Below are positions 36,801-46,508 of a stretch of 64,000 nucleotides of DNA, in pieces. Below the pieces are notes generated by a model. The model saw nothing but the letters and a program-made list of their open reading frames with translations, did not search any database and was not told where the DNA came from. The position numbers were made by a program, and so were the translations under genes. How positions within the stretch are numbered: the first letter of the stretch is position 1; each line of letters opens with the position of its first letter. Origin of the DNA: Rhynochetos jubatus (lineage: Eukaryota > Chordata > Aves > Eurypygiformes > Rhynochetidae); the NCBI GenBank assembly GCA_027574665.1, contig CM050651.1, positions 10,479,501 through 10,543,500 on the forward strand. The letters run 5' to 3'.

Positions 36801-38086
36801 CTCCCTGGGATCTCCACAGTGGAAGACAGCAGAGGAGATGCCACTGAGGGACACAGATTTTAAGGTACCTATAGATATCGCATTTGTTTTTATTTATATG
36901 CACACACATACATTTTATAAGTCCCTCGGAGACACACAGACAGCACAGAAAAGTATCTTTTTCCTTTTTTCCTTACCTTGTATTCTTCAATCTCTTCCTC
37001 ATCGGCTTCTCCCTCGTCTGGGTATTTGCGTTTTGCATTTGGCGCAGAAGTATCATAAGCAGCCCTATAAAGATTTTTTTAAAAATCCTCATATAGAACA
37101 GTTTCTTTCTCCAGAGAGAACATTCTAGAAATCTATCATCTGCCTTCATTACGTTTCTGTTACAAGTTGGAAATTATTCTGAGACTCTCTGTAAGAAGTT
37201 GTTCCTCTCTCATTATATTTGAGTCCAGCACAACTTCTCAAGGAAAGAATCCTGAAAATGGGTATCTCGCTTCCTCATTTTTGTATTCTAAAAGGTACAG
37301 CTTATTTTAACCAAAGCAGTACATCTACAAAATTAAGCCTGCACACACAAGAAAACTATTGCTACGCTGAGAATTTATAAGCACTAGCTACTCTCTCCTA
37401 GACACAGGATCACAGACTGGTTTGGGTTGGAAGGGACCTTAAAGATCATCCAATTCCAACCCCCTGCCATGGCTATTGCTACGCTGAGAATTTATAAGCA
37501 CTAGCTACTCTCTCCTAGACACAGGATCACAGACTGGTTTGGGTTGGAAAGGACCTTAAAGATCATCCACGCCCCCCCCCCCCCCCGCAGTCCCCAAGGG
37601 GAGTCGCGCCCCGACACCGACCTACAGGTTTCTCTCGTCTCCGCGATCTCCCGCTGGTCATCTTTGCTGTTGAGCACGGCGCCGATGCTGTCCGCGTTTT
37701 CGGCTCCTAGCTGAGCAACGGGCGACACAGATCCCAGCCACGCTGACCCCCGGCCGAGCCCCCACGCGCCCTCCCACCGCCACGGCCGGGCCCGCAGGCC
37801 CGCTGCAGGCCGCCTGCTGCCGGCGGCGACCGTCTCCCCGCCAGGGCTGCCCGCTTCCCTCCGCCCGCCCGACGAGCGCCCGGCGCCAGCGACAAGGCCG
37901 CTCCCCCCCCTCACTACGACCACCCGCCTCAACGGCCCTCCCCCCCGGCCCCGTTAGCGGAACGGCTGCCCCACGGGGAACGGGCGGGGCCCGGCACGGT
38001 GCGGCCCCGCCGCCCGTTACCTGCTGCGCCAGGAGCTGCCGCCGCAGCTTCTGCCGCTCCCGGATCTCCTGAAGGCGGCTGTTCAT
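18582..38086 (-). CDS. METTL14: METTL14, non-catalytic subunit of the m6A mRNA methyltransferase, complete coding region (11 exons)
   Basis: Eleven exons on the minus strand join in phase into 459 residues, close to the 456 of the human protein. METTL14 dimerises with METTL3 in the nucleus; METTL3 catalyses N6-methylation of adenosine in mRNA while METTL14 holds the structure and binds RNA. Visible: N-terminal helix [20 protein letters not shown]; acidic linker ([28 protein letters not shown]); the MT-A70 fold from about residue 165 to 400 with EPPL at 192-195 in place of the catalytic DPPW of METTL3; [13 protein letters not shown]; Arg298 (VRRSTDGDF), the residue known to matter for RNA/METTL3 function; and an RGG-rich, RNA-binding C-terminus from about residue 410. 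ATG at 38086 is chosen because it gives the family N-terminus. All introns are GT-AG. The tail ends HRGVFPTR, where I recall HRGGFPPR in mammals. Confidence 0.98.
18896..20970 (-). other. METTL14 intron 10
   Basis: Nothing recognisable. A 164-codon plus-strand open frame at 20436-20930 has no family resemblance. Confidence 0.8.
20971..21181 (-). CDS. METTL14: METTL14 exon 10
   Basis: Acceptor gtgtgcgtag; 70 codons from [19 protein letters not shown] through [20 protein letters not shown] to FGRDSTIRP plus one base; donor gtaact. Arg298 is the second Arg of VRRST. Confidence 0.97.
21182..24053 (-). other. METTL14 intron 9
   Basis: Contains a 300-bp CR1 fragment at 21571-21870, antisense to the gene; otherwise nothing recognisable. 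Confidence 0.8.
21571..21870 (+). mobile_element. CR1 LINE 3' fragment, about 300 bp
   Basis: Long, clear match to the CR1 3' end: agctgggggggcacttttta, then caagggcctatagggacagg, gaagaaattcttcccggaga, aggttgcccagagaagctgt, ggtgccccatccctggaagt, ccctgcccatggcagggggc, ggtcccttccaacccaaacc and the terminal ttctgtgatt. 5'-truncated; antisense to METTL14. It is the least diverged CR1 in the window. Confidence 0.97.
24054..24170 (-). CDS. METTL14: METTL14 exon 9
   Basis: Acceptor gtaatctttag; 39 codons [20 protein letters not shown] then [19 protein letters not shown]; donor AAG/gtaaag. Contains the METTL3-interface loop. Confidence 0.96.
24171..27784 (-). other. METTL14 introns 8 and 7
   Basis: Introns 24171-25308 and 25402-27784. 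I see no repeat, RNA gene or extra exon that I can support. Confidence 0.75.
25309..25401 (-). CDS. METTL14: METTL14 exon 8
   Basis: Acceptor cttactcttactag; 31 codons [20 protein letters not shown] then [11 protein letters not shown]; donor GTG/gtaaga. Core of the methyltransferase fold. Confidence 0.96.
27785..27926 (-). CDS. METTL14: METTL14 exon 7 (contains EPPL)
   Basis: Acceptor ctgtttaaacag; reads [20 protein letters not shown], then [20 protein letters not shown] and KCWTWDD; donor GAT/gtaagt. EPPL (192-195) is the degenerate form of the DPPW motif used by METTL3, consistent with loss of catalysis across METTL14 proteins. Confidence 0.97.
27927..31835 (-). other. METTL14 introns 6 and 5
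   Basis: Introns 27927-29315 and 29407-31835. No recognised element; A/T-rich stretches only. Confidence 0.75.
29316..29406 (-). CDS. METTL14: METTL14 exon 6
   Basis: Acceptor cttcttcttag; completes Gly, then [20 protein letters not shown] and LISKSNTPP plus AT; donor gtaagt. The ATG codon split across this junction is residue 168. Confidence 0.96.
31836..31923 (-). CDS. METTL14: METTL14 exon 5
   Basis: Acceptor ttttgttcctcag; [20 protein letters not shown] then RPQNFIRDV plus one base; donor gtatgt. Confidence 0.96.
31924..36976 (-). other. METTL14 introns 4 and 3
   Basis: Introns 31924-32300 (377 bp) and 32382-36976 (4.6 kb, the longest in this gene). No recognised element or open frame with family resemblance. 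Confidence 0.75.
32301..32381 (-). CDS. METTL14: METTL14 exon 4
   Basis: Acceptor ctttatttccaag; 27 codons [20 protein letters not shown] then DSSTFLK; donor AAG/gtgagc. Confidence 0.96.
36977..37064 (-). CDS. METTL14: METTL14 exon 3
   Basis: Acceptor aaaaaaatctttatag; completes Arg, then [20 protein letters not shown] and DEEEIEEYK; donor AAG/gtaagg. This is an acidic linker. Confidence 0.96.
37404..37472 (-). mobile_element. CR1 LINE 3' fragment (first copy of a duplicated block)
   Basis: Read on the minus strand it is ccatggcagggggttggaat, then tggatgatctttaaggtccc, ttccaacccaaaccagtctg and tgatcct, the standard CR1 3' end, 69 bases long. Same orientation as METTL14. Confidence 0.93.
37519..37569 (-). 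mobile_element. CR1 LINE 3' fragment (second, shorter copy of the duplicated block)
   Basis: Acaggatcacagactggttt then gggttggaaaggaccttaaa and gatcatcca repeats the tail at 37404 with one base change. It arises from the tandem duplication rather than from a separate insertion. Confidence 0.9.
37572..37586. repeat. C15 homopolymer
   Basis: Fifteen consecutive C, 35 bases from the METTL14 exon 2 donor. Such runs are unstable and often mis-sequenced. Confidence 0.95.
37622..37710 (-). CDS. METTL14: METTL14 exon 2
   Basis: Acceptor ccgttgctcag; reads [20 protein letters not shown] then EIAETRETC plus AG of a split Arg codon; donor gtcggt. The intron downstream (37065-37621) holds the CR1-bearing duplication and a C15 run ending 35 bases from this donor. 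Confidence 0.96.
37711..38020 (-). other. METTL14 intron 1
   Basis: A 310-bp, very GC- and CpG-rich intron inside the promoter CpG island. Long open frames on both strands reflect composition only. Confidence 0.8.
38021..38086 (-). CDS. METTL14: METTL14 exon 1 (coding part)
   Basis: 22 codons, [20 protein letters not shown] then QQ; donor CAG/gtaacg. The start has G at -3 and A at +4. A six-codon upstream ORF ends inside the start codon (ATGA overlap). Confidence 0.97.
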
Positions 38087-38103
38087 CGCCGCGCCACCGC
38101 CAT
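38083..38103 (-). other. Upstream ORF overlapping the METTL14 start codon
   Basis: ATG at 38103 opens a six-codon frame (MAVARR) whose TGA overlaps the METTL14 ATG as ATGA. It matters only if the mRNA starts upstream of 38103, which the sequence cannot show. Confidence 0.5.
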
Positions 38104-38136
38104 CCGCCGCCCCGCGCCGCCGGGCTCCCGCCCGCG

Positions 38137-38149
38137 CGTCACTTCCGCC
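38137..38149 (-). promoter_or_regulatory. ETS/CRE-like composite site in the METTL14 promoter
   Basis: On the minus strand ggcggaagtgacg joins an ETS core (CGGAAGT) to a CRE half-site (TGACG). Such composites are common close to the start site of CpG-island genes. It lies 51 bp upstream of the METTL14 ATG. Confidence 0.6.
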
Positions 38150-41100
38150 CCCTCGTCCAACGGGGTGACGCGCCGGACATGTTTGTTGCGGGCAGCGGAG
38201 GCGAGGCTGGGCCGGGCAGGGCAGGGAGCGGCCCTGCCCGGTACCGCCCGGCTGGAGCGGCGGCGAGGCGGAGCTCCAAGCAGGGGGTCTCTGCCCCACA
38301 GATGAACCGGCTCCAAGGTGCAGCGCACTGGCCCCGCCTGATGGAAATCCGGGATCCCGGCGCTGCAGGCGCCACCGAGCAGGCTGCTGCCAGGCGCTCA
38401 ATTCACTTTGGCAGGCCGGGCTTCATCACGGAGCCCGGGCACCACCTGCGCAAACGCTTCGGCGAGCTCCTCCCAGGAGGGTTTCCTCTGCAGGGCGTTT
38501 CCCAGCCGTGCCAGCTTACCGCAATTAATTGCAATCGCGGGGGGGGCCCGTACCTTGGCTTCACGTGGAACAGCTTTCTGTCGCTCTCCGTGGGGCCGGG
38601 ATGCTGCTCCTCGCCCACAGCCCTCACCCGGTACGTCCTCTAGAGCCCACCGCGACACCCAGCGCGGTTCCCCGCAGGTTAACCTTCAGCGTTCGCCTGC
38701 ATCCTGACCGTTTCAAAAGCTCCGCTTCGAGGGCGTTCTGCAAAATCCTTCAAGCGCTTTTCACCTGGTTTTGGCCTCTTTCCTGCTTCCTCCTTTCCCC
38801 CTCTCGTATTTACTGCCAGTCTCTGAACGTATGTAATTTACACTGCGTGCAGATTTCCATTCTGAGGGCCTTGCCTACGCAGCAAGAGGGAGGACTGAAC
38901 CGAAGGCCCGCGGTCTGCATTCGAGGGCTGCGCAGGAAACTTCCGTTCCCGGCGCCTCGCCAAAGGAAACAGGCTGGGTTTGGACACGGTATCTGTGGTA
39001 CACGTTTCACTGACACGATGCCAGTCAGCCTTACGACGGCGGAGGATGTGTGAAGAGACGGAAACAGAGCAGTGCAGACCAATGCAGAAAGAAACTATTC
39101 CCAGCTACTCGCATTTCTCAGTGATAGAACATCCCAGAAAAACAATGGAGCTTTTAAGCGTTAAAACCCAACAATACCAAGAGGTCATTTTTCTACCTCC
39201 TTTTTCTACCTCCTTGGGGAATACACTAATAGTTACCCTGGCCTATCTATGGAAAGGTTATGGAAAAAGAAATGCAATCTCCTAGTGCTGCACGCTCCTT
39301 TGATACTGTTGGCTGTAACGAATACAGCAGAAGTCCCAGCACAGTAACAAAATCACTTCCTCCTGGATGTGAGATGGTGAAGTTTGTGCGAGCCTCCACT
39401 CTGTTTTCAGGACAGGTTGCTAAGGCGAGCTAATCTTTACAAACACTAACGGCTATGACAGATGTTACGCTATATACACACGCTGCCTCAAAAGAAAGAG
39501 GTGGTATTTTTGCAGAATGCTCCTTGCTGTTCTTCCTCCCTGCACGTGCCGTGGTTTTGGCTCTCTGAGCTTTGTATGCAGTCTGTGGTCAGTTTTTTTC
39601 TGTTAAGTATCAAGCCAAATTCTGCTGGTCGGGAGTCAAGAGCTACACACACACATACACTGTACCACAACCCAGTCTATAGGTTTGGGTTTGATACGGG
39701 TGTTTTGGTTACATTGTGATTTTCTGTGGCCTTGAACCTTACCATGGAATCATCGGTAAAGAATGGAATTCTCTAATCCAGCCTCATATCCTGATGTCAT
39801 CCCTGTCGTGGTGTCAAACCTACAACTATGCAGTGCTGGAAATGCATCGGCCTCCCTGGGCAATCCACAGCGGAGTTTTGTGGTACTTGCGTTCAGATTT
39901 TTTTCCTGGGCTCCAGTCTAAATACTTGCTGCTGGAATTTATAAGCTCTACTCCACAGGGACAGCAGGAGAAAAGCATTCCATACTGTTTGCCATGAGCA
40001 TGCCGAAGTTTCTTTGCCTCCCCTCTGCACCAGTCCTTAGTGCCTGGGAAGACTGCCCTCACTCTGCTGTTCACCTTGCTGGTGTGCATTTCTGATGCTT
40101 CTGCCTCCTGGAATCTCACCTAAGCGAGTCATCTCCTTCGGGGATGGCTATTCCCCAAACCAGGCATCCAGCTGCAGACCAAGCCTTTACCAAGCCCTGT
40201 GCAATGACGTTGTTAGTACGTGCTGTCGGCTACCGCCGGTTCAGGGATCTCAGTGCAGTTTTCCTTTTTTTTGCAACGAATGACTTCATTGAACTGCCTT
40301 CAACTCTGGTTCATCATCCAGATTTTTTCCTTCAGGTTTATGAAGCCAACTGTTTTCTCATCCTGTTTTATTTAGCTGATTATTCCTGAGCACATCACCT
40401 TTCACTTCTCCTTGTTTACCTGCATTCAATCTTTTTAATTATTTTTATCGTTGCAATAATTTTGAATTCAAATCCTGTCCTCCAGCATACTTGTACCTGC
40501 TCCCAACCTGAAGTGGTTGTCTCCAGTGTAACGAGCAGTCCTTCAATGCCACTTTAACCATTCATAGCATTATAAAATGTTTATAGAGCACAAACAAATC
40601 ATGGTAGAATTTCACACCCACTGGGACCTATTATATACTGACATACACTCATGCCTGGTCTACTCCTTTTGGCAAAACTGGTAACTTAGTTTGTGTCAGT
40701 AGAAATCACCATAAAAGTTACAGAGAATTAGGCCCAAGCTGCTTAGTTAATCACCGTTCCCTCACCTTAATTGTTCTTCACATCATAAAACTCTAAATTA
40801 CGCACAATTAGATGCTCAATAAATTCATAAATTAAAAGCACTGAGTGGACCAAATAGGTGAAATGAGAACTTTATCTCTTAAAACAGACGAACAGAAAAT
40901 GGTTAGCGTGGACTAACACCACACTTCCTGGTTTGGGCACTATTCCAACTTGGGAACTATTTTGACTAAGTGACAGTACCCACAACACCCGGTGAATGTG
41001 GCTGCGCATGCTTTTCTACCTCGGCCTTGGGCTGTGTCCCTACAAGATGGCAAATCCGACTTAATGAGCACAGTGCAAAACCCCTACAAAGTCACTGCAG

Positions 41101-41854
41101 CAGTTCAAATTCTGCTTACAAACGTCCTAGAAGTAACTTAGTAGCAGCAGAGTTTTTATTAGGCCAGTACTGCTTGTGCTCAGTAAGCCAACACAGGGCC
41201 CGACTAGAGGCTTTGCAGACACACCACCATAGCTCCGGCTAATTTGACAGACGTGCTGTGGTTTCACACTTCATCTAGATCCAATTTCATTGCCATCTGA
41301 TCCATGATTGTACGTGTCCTTTGTAATGGACGTGAAGCCTCGACACTGCTGCTGCCGCTGGACCAGCGGGTCACAGCACACCTCCTTACTAACCTGGAGG
41401 TGATTACCGAAAGGAATTTTTAAAGAGACTATTTAATGTCTTTGCTTTTGCACAGCATCGGGTTTCATTCTCCTTTGTCAGCAACAGTATGCACACGAAT
41501 GTTTAAAAAATTATTGAAACAGTTCTAATTCCACTACACGGAATAAACTCGTTTAGTTTCTTAAACGTTCTGAGCAAGACATTGTTTGGGCTTCGTCAGG
41601 AGTGTCCAACACTGCCGGAAGAGCAGCAGTATTGCAGTAGAGCTAGAGAAGGTTTTTGACCCAGACTTTGTTTTGCCAAAGAATGTGGATGGGTGACGAG
41701 CATTTTAAGACCTTGCACTGAATTTGTTAAATTGCTGGGAATGAAAATGATTCCCACTTTAAAAAATCTGATCAACATGTTTTGTTCTAGAAATGTCACC
41801 AACTACCAGAAGTATAGAATGTATTCTTAATGCAGGACATCCTGCTTACAGCCA

Positions 41855-42072
41855 TTCAGACTGGACGGGAGGAAGCGCTTCTTTGCCGAGAGGGTGGTCA
41901 GGCACGGGAAGAGGTTTCCTCGGGAGGTGGTGGGTGTCCCAAGCCTGGCGTTTGGATGATGCCCTTAGCAACATGCTGGACCTTTTGGTCAGCCCTGAAG
42001 TGGTCAGGCAGTTGGACTAGGTGGTCCAACTAGGTCCCTTAACTGGAACTTATTCTACTCTCCTCTACTCTA
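41855..42072 (+). mobile_element. CR1 LINE 3' fragment, about 215 bp
   Basis: Ordered CR1 landmarks: ttcagactggacgggaggaa, tgccgagagggtggtcaggc, tcctcgggaggtggtgggtg, tgcccttagcaacatgctgg, ttttggtcagccctgaagtg, gtcaggcagttggactaggt, then a degenerate ATTCT-type tail (tattctactctcctctact). 5'-truncated. Confidence 0.95.
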
Positions 42073-44042
42073 CAAATTCATTGTGTTCATTGCTATACCA
42101 AAAGGTAAGATTCAGCCTTTTTGTCTGGGGTGGGAAAAAGAGAGAGCTCTTTTATATTTTTCCTTCTACCTATTGCAGAAACTCACTAGCCACCAGTCCA
42201 TATCCTCTAAGGTAAACCATATGCAGCAGTGGAGCTCAGAACTGAGCATTTGCCCCATGGCTCCCAGGCGATCTGGGCATTTTAACTCTCGTGAGGACAG
42301 ACAGCAGTCCTGCACTGTCCCAGCTCACACAGGCCCACCCGCCACGAAGAATTCCACTGGTGTCACTGGGACTATTCACCAGAACAGACAATGCAACGGT
42401 ATGTGAACAGGCTGGCACCGTATGACCCAAACTCCTCTTCATTACTGTAGGGTACTGCACAGCTTTTCAGAAGCTATAATGACTTGTGCTTTGGTATCTC
42501 TCACTATCAAGATTTAGATGCCACCACATGTGATTTCAGAGGTGCTACCTTGCACATCCTAGTCACCACAGCTTGCATATTTTAACAGAGAGCTCTCCTG
42601 ACAAATGCAGTCATTCATGGCAATTAACTGACAAGCATTACAGGCTTCCCACCACGTTCAGAGAGTGTGTTAAAATACAACTGGCTTTTTAACTGAAATG
42701 CCTGTGTATATACCTCAAAAAAACCAGACCGTGAGGAGGGGATGGAGTGCAGCTTATGTTGTATTGCATCTAGCCCTGTATTTAGTCCTCATTTTAACAC
42801 TGTCCCCTTGGTGAGACAACAGCAAATCTCTAGTAACTACAAGAACTTCAATGATATTATTTGTTCTAAAGCTGAACTGAATTTGATCCATTCCCCTCAA
42901 GGGCAGTATAAATCCAATTACATGACATCTGCCGGCTTTATTATTATAAATCAGAGTGTTAAAGAAGTGTGAATTTGTGAGCTTTGAATAACAAAGAAGC
43001 GTATTTCCATACATCTCAGTGTTCACTGACTTACAGCCTTAACTCTATAAGCGCCGAGACCAGAAAATACGATATACCACTTTCCTGCTTTTCCTACGTT
43101 TCTCACGAAAGATATTAAAATTATACTGCCAGTTTTATCTTACAGTCAGAAACTGTGTCCTGATATGCTTGCATAACAATCCCATACATTTTTATGCTTA
43201 AATATGTGCATATTTTATGTGATTATAGTACCCTTATTTTGTCTCACAGCTGGTTTGTTTGCACTAAATAGCAATAAAGGTGACCAGATGGTACTATACA
43301 GAGTATTACAGTATGTGGTAGCTTTCTGAAAAACTCCTAAGTCTAAGGTCTTTGTATTCCAGAAAAATCATCCTTACATATTACCCCATATACTCAGTAC
43401 TTTCCCATTTTAAATCTGTTTTCAATACTATTTAATGTCTTCCTGGATAACTCCATAGCTAATTAGATGGAGTATTTTGCATCAGCATGTTATTTGCACA
43501 GAGTATGTAAAAACATATCCCTGAGTTTACTGTTGATCCTCTTTTCTCAGCCTCCCATTTACTTTTTTCTAGATCTTTTACAGTGTTAACAGTTAGCTGT
43601 GGCTTCCATGAGTATTTCATTTTTCAGTATCTACATCTCAATGCTTTCTCGCTTAAGTTTACAGCACACGAAGTTAAACAGCTCCTAGAGCTGCCACTGA
43701 TTTCTATATTCCTGCCAGTTCACTATCCACTGTGCTTCCGGTGTGGCTGTGCAATAAACCAGCTCAGGGACAAGATCTGGCTGATCGTCTAACCCAGGTC
43801 GGATTATTTTGCAGCGAAAGTGCAACCACAGCTTCAGAAGCACCAGGAGTACAGATGGAAGGCAGTAAGGTAACATGACAAATGCTACTCCAGAAGACAG
43901 CGTGTAGTTAAATCCTAGAGAAAGAAGTTACTGAGCTGCTTTTTACTTTTCCTGCGTTATAGGAAATTCAGAAAGAAGCTCCAGGAAGAAAAACCTACAT
44001 ATACAGATGGACTCCTCATGACCATTGGAATAATCTCCACAG

Positions 44043-44205
44043 GGAAACGGTGGATCCCCCAACACTGGACACTTTTTAAGGTCTGGCTGGACAGGGTGCT
44101 GGGCCGTCTTGTCTAGACCGTGTTTTTGCCGAGAAAGGTTGGACCAGATGATCCTCACGGTCCCTTCCAACCTGGTATTCTCCAGTTCTGTGATTGAAAT
44201 TGCAA
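44043..44205 (+). mobile_element. CR1 LINE 3' fragment, about 160 bp
   Basis: Landmarks: gtctggctggacagggtgct, ttggaccagatgatcctcac, ggtcccttccaacctggtat, ending gttctgtgattg. A different CR1 subfamily from the 41855 copy, judged by the CCAGATGATCC and CCTGGTATTCT wording. Confidence 0.93.
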
Positions 44206-46486
44206 GTCCATCTCCTACAGCTCCAAGCACAAGATACATAACTGATTTCTAAGGGCCAAACAAAGGTTCTGTTGCAACTAATAGCAAAACTCTGAGACAT
44301 GTTTCCAAAACAAGATAATAAAAAAAGCCAATGAGAGGTTTTGAGATGTTAGGACTAATAAACTCAGCAGTACTTGTAGTTATTATAACTGGGTATTCCA
44401 TCTAGCAGGATTTAGTTACACACTGTTAGAATGTATTGGGTACAATAACAATGTTTAGAAGTCTAAAGTACAAGAAGTAGCGTGTACTGTAACCTAGTGT
44501 TTATTTACAAAAATACATGGTGTGCTAAGCAGGTCAACATAAAACCAGAACAAGTCACTATATATGTTTTGTATGGCTATATCCGTAGCAAAAATCTGTG
44601 GCTTTTGATAATCCAATGGGTATAATTTTAATTTTTAGTTAACAAATCATTATCCCAGCCAAGTTGACTAAATAGGAAAATAGTAAGTTGGAATGTGTAG
44701 TGTAATTCGACATCACCATTAGATTATCAAAATCAGCAATGGGGAAACCATAATGACGGGACAAGAGGGATCAGGAGAGACAAGAAAGGGACATCAGTCA
44801 GAAGTCTAGAAAGAGACTGGATGATTAAGCCAACAGTGAAGATTGTAAGAAAGCGGTCTGTTTTGCCAATAGTTACAGCAGTGAATCCTGCCTTCTTTGC
44901 CCCCTTTCTTCATCCTTCACCCTTTCTCCCTGCCCTTCCTCCAGCTCCTGACAGACATTTTCCACATTCTGCGGTAATGAAGGTGATCTAAATGCAAATG
45001 CCTGTCACAGGTCTACACAATGCCAGTGTTGTTTTAACTGCAAGAGTCATAGTTCAACAGGGCAAAGTCAACTCTGATCCCATCTTGTGCAGAATCTCCT
45101 CCCAATTGTAGGTGGCATGCTCGCCTCATTGATTTTGAAGTGTGTAGCTGCAATTTAAAATTTGAACTAAAATGCTGAAAGGAGGCACAAATAGCAAGTA
45201 AATCTCTGTGCATCACTTTATGTTAATCAACCCGAAATGGTTGCTCCAGCTCCCTAGGTGTTTGTGAAAGCAAGCTACATTTCAAGACTGCAATTTGTAT
45301 TTTTTAAAGGGTAACAATATGGGCAAACTAATGCTTGTGTTCATAATGCATAAAATCTATTCACTGACATGAGAAGAGTCACTGATTTTGATGAAAATAC
45401 TAACCAATACAGCCAAGAGGACATGGTTTATAAACACTCAACAATATAGTCCCCTTGTTTACAGCTAAACTTCTCAAGTAATCGAAACTGCAAGTAAAAC
45501 AAAAAATATTTTACAATTAGTTCTAGTGCTACCAATGCAACCCCAAACCAGAACACAGAAAAATCATGTGTTACGAATATGTGCTGATAACTTCCAAGAG
45601 ATCTTTCAGTACTTTTACGAGGCAAGAATCAACATTTCTTAAAACTCTTCTTGGTAGCATTCCATTTCTTCAGGTAATTATAAATCCCAGCTTCCTTAAG
45701 TCAAGTAAGTATAAACTGTTGGTTTAGCTTTCCCTACATTAAGAATTCGTGTTCTTTGAAACAATAATGATATTCTCATCCAAAACTTTTACTAGTGATA
45801 AGAGAACCTAGCTTTCGTGACACGATAAACTTCTCCAGTTGAATACAATGGTGAAATCTTTTAAAGTCTATCTGTGAAGCAGTTAAAAATAATAGATGTA
45901 AGACAGACTTTCGGAAATAATGTGAAATTCTTTACAGTGTCAATTAGTCCAGCACTTGGAGATGGACAAAGACCAAACCTAAGAAACAGTAAATGACAGG
46001 GGAATTACATTTGATTCTTCAGTGCTTCTTTGAGAAACTGTCTATTGAAACATGTTGATACGTAATGTTTTTGGAAAATATAGCAGTATTTTTTATGTTA
46101 ATAAGACATCTTAAAAATCTTGAAAGTCATCTCTATTGAGTAATATTTTAAGAATGAACTGCAGAAGTATATAAATTACTGATGTATAAATTGGGGTTTT
46201 TTTTGTTTAAAAAGGATTCCCTTCAAAATATCTTGTTAAATAAATTAAATGTATGGGCCAGATTACAGTTGTATTCATATACAGGAGGGGAAAGATGGAA
46301 AAAAGAACATGCCTTGCCTTGCATTTCACTTTGTAGACCAAAGGCTCTCGTGGTAAATTTTGTGTTAATCTGAAGTGGTTGCTGCTTTTCAAGATCAAAA
46401 ATATTTAGAAATTTAAAGTTTATAAAATGTTAGATATGGCTGCATGGACAAAACTATTCCTGCTCCAACAAGTATTTATATCATAT

Positions 46487-46508
46487 CCCCCCCCCCCCCA
46501 CCCCCCCC
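46487..46508. repeat. C13-A-C8 homopolymer tract
   Basis: Thirteen C, one A, eight C, flanked by A/T-rich DNA. Its length is probably variable. Confidence 0.95.

Larger units (their letters stand above)
37356..37569. repeat. Direct tandem duplication, 117-bp period, one full and one partial unit
   Basis: 37356-37452 and 37473-37569 match at 96 of 97 positions (difference at 37433/37550). Each copy starts ctattgctacgctgagaatt and runs into the CR1 tail; the second copy stops within the CR1 tail and is followed by cg and a C15 run. Confidence 0.97.
37065..37621 (-). other. METTL14 intron 2
   Basis: Over a third of it is a 117-bp tandem duplication (37356-37569) carrying a CR1 tail, followed directly by a C15 run at 37572-37586. 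Confidence 0.85.
37590..38660. promoter_or_regulatory. CpG island at the METTL14 5' end
   Basis: Dense CpG from exon 2 through exon 1 and about 570 bases upstream of the ATG, falling off abruptly on both sides. No TATA box is evident near the start. This is the usual form of a broad housekeeping promoter; a divergent non-coding transcript on the plus strand would be unsurprising but is not shown. Confidence 0.85.

Noticed and set aside
37658..38643. 247-codon minus and 214-codon plus open frames over the METTL14 promoter
   Set aside because: GC-driven shadows. The minus one contains METTL14 exon 1 plus intron read-through, the plus one runs antisense to it.
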